Shown: piece after piece, positions 58,181 to 64,000 of the stretch
Layout: the number at the start of each line of letters is the position of its first letter
How positions within the stretch are numbered: position 1 is the first letter of the stretch
DNA from: Schaalia sp. 19OD2882
GTDB taxonomy: Bacteria; Actinomycetota; Actinomycetes; Actinomycetales; Actinomycetaceae
Reading direction: 5' to 3'
Assembly (NCBI RefSeq): GCF_018986735.1
Contig: NZ_CP065521.1
Coordinates: 2,499,836-2,563,835, forward strand
DNA length: 64,000 nt
Translations under genes and position numbers: made by a program
Notes under the pieces: model-generated
What the model was told of the DNA's origin: nothing
What the model saw: the letters and a program-made list of their open reading frames with translations, nothing else
Databases searched by the model: none

Positions 58181-58638
58181 CGATCACGGCCAGGACCGGT
58201 GAACAGCGCCCTGAGCGGACCCGGGCACTCCGAATCAACACACACGCTCAGTACTGACTCCGACAAAGGTCGGGCATTGAGCCCCGACAGCAGACAAATC
58301 AATTCGAAGCAGCACCGAGTGGATGTGCAAAAGACGCCAATTGGCACCCAGGCCCATCGGCTTGACAGGCGTTTTTGCAGGTCAGAAGAGGTTTGAGCTC
58401 CATCTGACAAAGCGAAGTCACGCTCCGGGAGCCATGATCCACTCGAAGCAGCAGAGCCCCGCCCTCGCCACCGTCACCGCCGTGGTCACCGTCACCGCAT
58501 GCGACGACACACGAGAAATCGACAGGAGGCGCAACCCCTCCCATCCAGCGGCGGCACTACGGCAGAAAGCGAAAGCGCCTCACCCGACCCGTGGCGCGTC
58601 CGCGACAGTCATGGCCCACCGAGCACACCTCGTCGGCT

Positions 58639-59550
58639 TCACCCCTGGCCGGTGGCCGCCTGAAGGCGCCAACTCAACTCAAGAGCGGCCTTCCGGTACG
58701 CAAGCGCACCAGCACACCTGTCGTCATAGGTGATGACCGTCTGCCCGTAGGACGGAGCCTCCGAGACACGAATCGATCGCGGAATGACAGTCTGCAGCGG
58801 AATCTCGCCGAAGTGCGAACGAACCTCTTCCTCGACCTCCTGGCTCAAACGTGTCCGCCGATCCGCCATGGTCAGCAGCATCGTCGAGACCCGAAGCCGC
58901 GGATTCAGGCTGCCCGAGATCCTTTCGATCGTCGACAGCAGCTGGCTCAGGCCCTCCAGCGCGTAGTACTCCGTCTGAACGGGGATGAGGACCTCATCCG
59001 CGGCAACCAGCACATTCAAGGTCACCAGACCAAGCGACGGCGGACAGTCCACCATGACCACATCCACCTCGGGACCGGACTCCAGGAACTCCTCCATGGC
59101 ATCAGCGATCCGGTGCTCCCGCCGGTCAAGGTCCACCAGCTCGATCTCCGCGCCTGACAGGTCGATGGTCGCCGGGCACACCAGCACATTCTCCTGGTCC
59201 GGGCACTGCTGGACGACATCGGCGAATGAGGCCTCGCCGATGATGACGTCGTAGGTCGAGGGCACACCGGCTCCGTGATCGACACCCAAGGCGCTTGAGG
59301 CGTTCCCCTGGGCATCCGCATCGACCACCAGAACTCGAAGGCCTCCCACACCCAACGCTGCTGCAAGGTTCACGGTGGTCGTCGTCTTTCCGACACCACC
59401 CTTTTGATTGGCCACCGCCACGACCCGGGGAGAGGACGGACGACCGAAGGTCGACCGGTCCAACATGATCCGGTCCCGCATGTTCTCCGCCACCTGTGCG
59501 GCAAGCGGGTTCACCCCGGAGATCTCATCCATGGACTCCACCTCTTCCAT
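58639..59550 (-). CDS. parA: Chromosome partitioning ATPase ParA
   Basis: 303 residues. Deviant Walker A NQKGGVGKTTTTVNLAAAL at about 50, Walker A' VLVVDADAQGNASSAL, Walker B VVMVDCPPSLGLVTLN, and EYYALEGLSQLL, the standard Soj/ParA blocks. An N-terminal tail of 40 residues is normal for actinobacteria. It forms the ATP-dependent DNA-bound gradient that moves ParB-parS complexes. Met1 at 59550 has weak signals; Met7 at 59532 follows GGTGGAG and may be the true start. It is 108 bases after rsmG on the same strand. Confidence 0.95.
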   Translation of the reverse strand: MEEVESMDEISGVNPLAAQVAENMRDRIMLDRSTFGRPSSPRVVAVANQKGGVGKTTTTVNLAAALGVGGLRVLVVDADAQGNASSALGVDHGAGVPSTYDVIIGEASFADVVQQCPDQENVLVCPATIDLSGAEIELVDLDRREHRIADAMEEFLESGPEVDVVMVDCPPSLGLVTLNVLVAADEVLIPVQTEYYALEGLSQLLSTIERISGSLNPRLRVSTMLLTMADRRTRLSQEVEEEVRSHFGEIPLQTVIPRSIRVSEAPSYGQTVITYDDRCAGALAYRKAALELSWRLQAATGQG

Positions 59551-59658
59551 TCCTCGCCCGTCATTCTATGGGCCATCACCCACGGCACGCCCGGGGCGCA
59601 ACCCGACCACGAGCGCCACCGACCCGCAGCGCGGGCCTGTGGGAAAGTCCTGGTCACC

Positions 59659-60399
59659 TCATACGCGAGTGCACACGACGACGTAGGTCGCCTCGTCCTC
59701 CATGACCGACGGAACCTCATGGACCGTGGCCTTGAGGTGGTGGCGCCTGAGCTCGGCTGCGGCGTCCTCGACCTCGATCGGCGCGCGACGCCCCTTGAGA
59801 GCGACCATCCGGCCACCCGGGGCGATGAGTTTGGAGGTGATGCGCACCAGTTTGGACATGTTCGCCACCGCCCGAGCCGTCACCACATTGGCCTTGCCCT
59901 TGCCGCGCAGTTCCTCGGCGCGAGCATGGTGGATCATCACATTGTCCAGACCCAGGGCATCGACCACATCCGAGAGCCACTCACAGCGCCTCTGCATCGG
60001 CTCGGCCAGGTGCACGTCCAACTCCGGCCTGGTGATCGCGACGATGATGCCCGGCAGCCCAGCCCCAGAACCCACATCCAGGACGACACCCTTGCGGGGC
60101 AGGAAGTCGAGGATCGCAGCGGAGTTGACGATGTGGCGCGACCACAGGCGCGGCAGTTCGCGCGGACCGATGAGTCCGCGTAGCTCGCCCTCCTCCTCCA
60201 GCATGTGCGCAAACTCTTCCACGTCGGCGAAGGAGGGACCGAAGAGCTTACGCACCGCATCCGTCGGCGATTCGAGCACGACCTCCCGCGCATCCGGGCT
60301 CGGCGCAGCGCCTGCGCCTCGCGGGTCGTCAGTTCGGGAGCGACCTCCAGGATCTGGGGCCGCAGCCTCCTCCGAGGCGTCGGTTCCGGCAGGAGTCAC
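59659..60399 (-). CDS. rsmG: 16S rRNA m7G527 methyltransferase
   Basis: A 246-residue SAM-dependent methyltransferase. LWSRHIVNSAAI, the SAM loop VLDVGSGAGLPGIIVAI, LAEPMQRRCEWLSDVV and VVTARAVANMSKL identify RsmG (GidB), which methylates G527 of 16S rRNA. An extra 45-residue acidic N-terminal stretch precedes the domain, so an inner start is possible. The start overlaps the jag stop (ATGA), so they are co-translated. Confidence 0.93.
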   Translation of the reverse strand: MTPAGTDASEEAAAPDPGGRSRTDDPRGAGAAPSPDAREVVLESPTDAVRKLFGPSFADVEEFAHMLEEEGELRGLIGPRELPRLWSRHIVNSAAILDFLPRKGVVLDVGSGAGLPGIIVAITRPELDVHLAEPMQRRCEWLSDVVDALGLDNVMIHHARAEELRGKGKANVVTARAVANMSKLVRITSKLIAPGGRMVALKGRRAPIEVEDAAAELRRHHLKATVHEVPSVMEDEATYVVVCTRV

Positions 60400-60962
60400 T
60401 GGTCTTCGCCCTCCGATTCGCTGTGGCCCTTCGACTCGCCTCTATCGACATCAACTTCGACATCCTCGGTCTCGACCTCGGCCAGGATGACGACCCGCCG
60501 ATGCGGCTCCACACCCTCGGACTCCGAGATCAGACCCGCCGCTGCGACCACATCGTGGCAGACCTTGCGTTCGAAGGGGTTCATCGGCTCCAGACGCTGA
60601 TCCTGCCCGGTGGTGCGCACGCGGGTGATCGCCTCCTCGGTCAGGGCCTGCAGCTGGGCCTTGCGTCCGGCCCGGTGGCCGGCGACGTCCAGCATGAGGC
60701 GGGAACGGTCACCGGTCTCGGTCTGGACGGCCAGTCGGGTCAGCTCCTGGAGGGCGTCGAGCACCTCTCCGTCGTCACCGACCAAGTGGTCCAGGGCGCC
60801 GGGGATCTCCGAAAGGATTTCCACGGAGGCACGACCGTTCTCCACGTCGATCTCGATGTCGCCGTCCAGGTCGGCGATGTCCAGAAGTTCCTCGAGGTAG
60901 TCGGCGGCCAGCTCGCCCTCTTCCTCGAGGCGGCTCAACTTCTCCTTGGTGGTGTCGCTCAT
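60396..60962 (-). CDS. jag: Jag/KhpB-like RNA-binding protein
   Basis: 188 residues. A KH-like domain (about 20-110; LSEIPGALDHLVGDDGEVLD, ALQELTRLAVQ) is followed by an R3H domain (RLEPMNPFERKVCHDVVAAA, SEGVEPHRRVVI). Jag proteins bind RNA and affect cell division and envelope growth. The usual long Jag_N domain is absent, as in other actinobacteria. It lies in the conserved yidC-jag-rsmG order. Confidence 0.9.
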   Translation of the reverse strand: MSDTTKEKLSRLEEEGELAADYLEELLDIADLDGDIEIDVENGRASVEILSEIPGALDHLVGDDGEVLDALQELTRLAVQTETGDRSRLMLDVAGHRAGRKAQLQALTEEAITRVRTTGQDQRLEPMNPFERKVCHDVVAAAGLISESEGVEPHRRVVILAEVETEDVEVDVDRGESKGHSESEGEDQ

Positions 60963-61075
60963 CGTGTTCTCACTTCCTGTACGGGGCGGCGGGGTGCGTG
61001 CTCCCCTGGGTCTGGGACGAGGGCGCCCGGGTCGCGGCGACCTCAGTACGGGCGAAGGCGCAGCCTCGCCGTGGA

Positions 61076-62530
61076 TCAGCGCTTGCGCTTTCGACGCCCG
61101 CGCATGTCCTTCTTGCGCTGCTGGCGACGACGTTCGATCTCTTCGGGGGTCAACTCGGTACTGAGGGCATCGCGGCGGGCGGCGCGGCGCTGCTCCTGCT
61201 CACTGAGCCCACTGGCACCGGCGGCGCTCGACTCCTGGCCGTTGTCACCGGCCCCGCCGGAGGTCTCGCCCGGCGCGTCCTTGGCCTCGCGCGGCGAGCC
61301 AGCACCACCGGCCGCAGCCTGACGCTCCGCCTCGACCCTGCGCTGCTCACGCGAGAGTTTGCGGCGCTGCTCGCGGCTGGCGGATTGTTCGCGCCTGTCC
61401 TGTGTGCGCTCGGCCGCCCTGTGGATGGCGCGCATCCACTGCTCGTCGGGCAGGGTGTCCCACTCCTGGCCGGCCAAGTTGCGGTAGACGCCCAGGATCT
61501 CGCCCTCGGACATGGTCTCCGGGAAGTTCGAGTTGATGCGCTGGGCCTTGGCGCGCGTACGCACATCGGTGAGGGTCCGGGTGTCCAGGTCGGCCAAGGC
61601 CTCGGAGTCGCTGCGGGCGATGCCGGCGCGGGCGCGGTCGTATTCGGCGAAGAAGGGGCGCGCCCACTCCTGGTACTTCGACTGGCGCTTGGCGACCAGT
61701 TCCGAATGGGCCTCGGAGCCGGGGGTCGGCATGTACATGATCGTCCACAGGGACTGGCCCAGCGACCACACGGTGGTGGTGACCATGTAGACCAACAGAC
61801 CCATCTGGAAGAAGAAGCCGGTGCCGATGAACATCACCGGCATCACGTACATCATCATCTTCGTGGACTGGGCCATCGGGTTGTTCGGGTCGGCCTGGGC
61901 CGGCATGTTCTTCGTCATTGACAGTCGCATGCTGAAGAACTGCATGATGACCATGGCGGCGATCATGATGATGAACACGGCCTTGCCGGCAATGTCCGGC
62001 GTGTCGGAGAACATGTGCGAGGTCGGCACGCCGAAGACGGTCGAGTCGACGATCTCCTTGGCCACGGTCTGGGTGATCGGGCCCAGTGAATCGGCGGCCA
62101 CCCCCTGGTAGGTGAAAGTGCCCTTTGCCAAGTCACTGGCGGCGAAAATCGCCCGGTACATGGCGAAGAGGATCGGCATCTGCACCAGCAGCGGCAGGCA
62201 GGAGGCGAAGGGGCTGGTGCCGTGCTTCTTGAACAGCGCCATCTGTTCCTCGCCCATCTTCTGCTTCGAAGCGGCGTCGGTCTTGCCCTTGTACTTCTCC
62301 TGCAGCTTCTTGAGTTCAGGCTGCAGGGCCTGCATCCCTCGCGAACTCTTGATCTGCTTGTAGAACAGCGGCAGGATCGCCGCGCGCACGACGATGGTCA
62401 CCAGGATGATCGACAGGATCCACGCGAAGCCCGCTCCTGAACCCAGACCCACGAACACCAGGGCGTTGTGGATCCACACCCACACCCAGGCGATGGCGAC
62501 AGCGAACGGGTGGAGAATCTGCTCCCACAT
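61076..62530 (-). CDS. yidC: Membrane protein insertase YidC
   Basis: 484 residues, Oxa1-type. Helices at about 28-48 (with Arg in VTIVVRAAILP, the hydrophilic groove residue), 118-135, 190-212, 238-258 and 262-280; the cytoplasmic hairpin contains LQPELKKLQEKYKGK. The C-terminal 180 residues are unusually long and highly charged (ending KKDMRGRRKRKR), which may bind ribosomes. It inserts membrane proteins with or without SecYEG. There is a 14-base gap from yidD. Confidence 0.95.
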   Translation of the reverse strand: MWEQILHPFAVAIAWVWVWIHNALVFVGLGSGAGFAWILSIILVTIVVRAAILPLFYKQIKSSRGMQALQPELKKLQEKYKGKTDAASKQKMGEEQMALFKKHGTSPFASCLPLLVQMPILFAMYRAIFAASDLAKGTFTYQGVAADSLGPITQTVAKEIVDSTVFGVPTSHMFSDTPDIAGKAVFIIMIAAMVIMQFFSMRLSMTKNMPAQADPNNPMAQSTKMMMYVMPVMFIGTGFFFQMGLLVYMVTTTVWSLGQSLWTIMYMPTPGSEAHSELVAKRQSKYQEWARPFFAEYDRARAGIARSDSEALADLDTRTLTDVRTRAKAQRINSNFPETMSEGEILGVYRNLAGQEWDTLPDEQWMRAIHRAAERTQDRREQSASREQRRKLSREQRRVEAERQAAAGGAGSPREAKDAPGETSGGAGDNGQESSAAGASGLSEQEQRRAARRDALSTELTPEEIERRRQQRKKDMRGRRKRKR

Positions 62531-62543
62531 GTGTGGTGCTCCT

Positions 62544-63011
62544 TCAGGACGGGCGGACGCCGGCTGCGTCCACGGTCAGCCCGGACGTTTCCGGGGAGGT
62601 CTGTGTGGTCACGAGGGCGGGCCCGTCCTCGTGGGAGTGTGCCGCGTGTGCGCGGATGGCCCTGGGCGAAACGGTGGTGCCGTCGTCCCAGTCCTCGATG
62701 CGCTCCAGGCCCATCGGGAAAGGCGGGTCGAGGTCGAGGTGTCCGGCCCAGTCCTCGGGCGGGACCCATTCTTCACTCTTCCAGCGGCCCTTGGCGGGAA
62801 CTCGGTCGACACCTCCGTGGCTCCACGGGTTGCAGCGCAGAACCCTCCATGCGGCCAAGGCCAGTCCCTTGAACGGACCGTGCACCGTCAGAGCTTCGAG
62901 GGCGTAGCTCGAGCAGCTCGGCGAGTAGCGGCAGCAGGGCGGTGTGGCCGGTGAGATGAAACGTCGGTAGACGTGGATGGGCAGGGAAAGAACCCGACTC
63001 AGGATCCTCAT
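62544..63011 (-). CDS. yidD: YidD membrane protein insertion factor
   Basis: 155 residues. The YidD core [38 protein letters not shown] and [14 protein letters not shown] fills residues 15-75. The last 80 residues (acidic, [17 protein letters not shown]) form an extension absent from most homologues of about 80 residues. ATG 63011 overlaps the rnpA stop and marks the conserved start. Confidence 0.92.
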   Translation of the reverse strand: MRILSRVLSLPIHVYRRFISPATPPCCRYSPSCSSYALEALTVHGPFKGLALAAWRVLRCNPWSHGGVDRVPAKGRWKSEEWVPPEDWAGHLDLDPPFPMGLERIEDWDDGTTVSPRAIRAHAAHSHEDGPALVTTQTSPETSGLTVDAAGVRPS

Positions 63012-63370
63012 CGGCCACCCCCCACTTCCCATTTGCGCCAGGCGCGTCCCAATGCGTTGTCGAGGGCGGATCCCAGGTCTGCGCTGTGGCGACCCACTGC
63101 GCCGGCGTTGACTCGCACGACGACCCGGGCCCCCACGGGCAGTGAGGGAATCCTCGATGCCATGAGGTGACGCAGTTGGCGGCGCACCCGGTTGCGTGCG
63201 GTGGCCTTGGGCACGTCCCTCTTGGCGACGACGAAACCGACGAGGGGCTCTTGGGGCTCCTCGTCGGTTCGACAGTGCACGACGACCACAGCATTGCCCG
63301 CCCGCGATCCGCTGCGGATCGCGGAGCGGAAGTCCGCCGGATCCACCATGCGGTGCGCGCGGGGCAACAC
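63008..63370 (-). CDS. rnpA: Ribonuclease P protein component
   Basis: 120 residues, basic. It starts [20 protein letters not shown]; the signature [15 protein letters not shown] (RNR motif) is at about 60-75, and [20 protein letters not shown] is the central sheet. It assists RNase P RNA in tRNA 5' processing. A GTG at 63370 was chosen as the family start; the frame is open upstream toward rpmH but without homology. It overlaps yidD by four bases. Confidence 0.92.
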   Translation of the reverse strand: MLPRAHRMVDPADFRSAIRSGSRAGNAVVVVHCRTDEEPQEPLVGFVVAKRDVPKATARNRVRRQLRHLMASRIPSLPVGARVVVRVNAGAVGRHSADLGSALDNALGRAWRKWEVGGGR

Positions 63371-63378
63371 CGAAGGTC

Positions 63379-63519
63379 TCAGGCGGACAGGCTCTTGCGA
63401 CCCTTGCGACGGCGCGCGGCCAGGATGGCGCGGCCGGCGCGGGTGCTCATGCGCAGACGGAAGCCGTGCGTCTTGGAACGACGACGGTTGTTGGGCTGGA
63501 AGGTCCGCTTGGTGGTCAC
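63379..63519 (-). CDS. rpmH: Ribosomal protein bL34
   Basis: 46 residues: [20 protein letters not shown] and [18 protein letters not shown] are the invariant bL34 sequence. The start is a GTG at 63519. It is first in the minus-strand operon rpmH-rnpA-yidD-yidC-jag-rsmG-parA and diverges from the expected dnaA. Confidence 0.95.
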   Translation of the reverse strand: MTTKRTFQPNNRRRSKTHGFRLRMSTRAGRAILAARRRKGRKSLSA

Positions 63520-63643
63520 TTGTCTCTCGTCTCCGTGGAGGAACGGGTGGGTCCCGTTCGGCGGCTGGTCCTGACGTCTCCACCGGAACTGTTGTCCGCA
63601 GGAGACGGCCGGCGCCCGGAATGCCGGGCACATACGAACACCC

Positions 63644-63673
63644 AGACTATGTGGGGCCCAGCGCACACGTCAA
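63644..63673 (-). promoter_or_regulatory. Probable rpmH promoter
   Basis: On the minus strand, TTGACG (63668-63673) and TAGTCT (63644-63649) are 18 bases apart, a good sigma-70-type match, placed 125 bases upstream of the rpmH start. Confidence 0.6.
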
Positions 63674-63723
63674 CGCGTGCCGCCTCTGTGTGGTCGAGTC
63701 CTCGTCCTCTCCTCCCCCCACAC

Positions 63724-63901
63724 TCATCCACACCTGTGGACATCTCTGTGGAACACGGCGTCCACAAAGGGTGAGCGCACCTCGCCTCGGCACCGTCGGA
63801 GCACATCGGGCTTTTCTCGGCATCGCCCCGAAACGGCCGTGTAACTACAGTCTTGTCATTATGTGAGCTCTCATCCACAGGTTCTTCCCCAACCTGTGGA
63901 A
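63724..63901. promoter_or_regulatory. DnaA-box-like motifs upstream of dnaA
   Basis: Two exact copies of TCATCCACA (63724-63732 and 63872-63880), each followed on the other arm by TGTGGA-type partners (near 63735, 63748 and 63895), plus TCCACAAAG near 63770. They are one or two bases from the DnaA box TTATCCACA. Likely dnaA autoregulation or part of the origin. Confidence 0.55.
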
Positions 63902-63990
63902 AGCCAGTGGACGGGCTACAGTTGAGGCCCGTGGACGGCGCTCACCACCCGTGACCCGTCGTGTCGGAACTCACGCGCACGAAATACTCC

Positions 63991-64000
63991 GGAGGCCCAT
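63991..64000 (+). promoter_or_regulatory. dnaA: Possible dnaA ribosome-binding site at the window edge
   Basis: GGAGG, three bases, then AT at the very edge. Gene order (rpmH divergent, DnaA-box motifs) predicts dnaA here, with its start codon at about 63999. Confidence 0.45.

Larger units (their letters stand above)
51926..58638. other. Gene-free parS-rich spacer between parB and parA
   Basis: About 6.7 kb without a convincing gene. Many open frames exist, but they are Ser/Pro/His/Arg-rich, have no known domains or good ribosome sites, and owe recurring peptides (FHVKH, VSRET) to parS. Content: 15 parS sites, a CRISPR-like relic (52580-52847) and a tandem 8-base repeat (53531-53598). The composition looks less GC-rich than the coding flanks. 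It is best read as a centromere-like region. Confidence 0.8.

Noticed and set aside
51926..58638. Possible prophage or plasmid inserted between parB and parA
   Set aside because: No integrase, replication or phage structural gene is visible. The evenly scattered parS sites match the chromosomal ParB motif.

Overview
The window is GC-rich DNA from an actinobacterium, most likely a member of the Actinomycetaceae (Actinomyces or Schaalia type). The evidence is the class Ib ribonucleotide reductase set, a DUF5926 protein, high-GC codon use with GTG and TTG starts, and the right-end gene order rsmG-jag-yidC-yidD-rnpA-rpmH, which lies beside dnaA and the chromosome origin in this phylum. The last ten bases carry a GGAGG followed by the first two bases of a probable ATG, so dnaA probably begins at the right edge.

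Left part (1-13.1 kb): accessory. It opens inside a large RHS/YD-repeat polymorphic toxin gene with two single-base frameshifts, a Hint self-cleavage domain and a C-terminal tip that looks like a PD-(D/E)XK nuclease. A pentapeptide-repeat protein follows as the likely immunity partner. Behind it lie orphan or broken immunity-type genes (SUKH-4-like, DUF6881-like, unknown) mixed with relics of at least four insertion sequences (IS1634-like, IS3-like, two ISL3). One intact unknown gene sits at 10584-11282.

Middle part (13-50 kb): mostly ordinary chromosomal genes. They are a frameshifted SDR, a ketopantoate reductase-like protein, nrdHIE behind a pair of NrdR boxes, a DUF4190-type protein, an ABC-class ATPase, a FtsX/MacB-like ABC exporter convergent with a two-component system, an OmpA-like protein, a lipoprotein, a patatin-like lipase, an oligopeptidase B-like peptidase, a LuxR-type regulator, RNase HI, a double-module sensor kinase, azlCD, an S33 peptidase, nrdF (21 kb from nrdE), a YbjQ-like protein, an FGGY kinase, a PadR regulator with a membrane partner, DUF5926, a GT2 glycosyltransferase, an aminotransferase, a D-Ala-D-Ala ligase-like protein and a HAD hydrolase. 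Several strong GC-rich hairpins separate the units.

Right part (50.5-64 kb): the chromosome segregation and origin region. parB and parA lie on the same strand but are separated by about 6.7 kb without a convincing protein gene. That gap holds 15 copies of the ParB site (core TTTCACGTGAAA and one-base variants), a tandem 8-base repeat, and five diverged CRISPR-like repeats at about 60-base spacing with no cas genes. This compact centromere-like array between parB and parA is the most unusual thing in the window. Downstream on the minus strand run parA, rsmG, jag, yidC, yidD, rnpA and rpmH.
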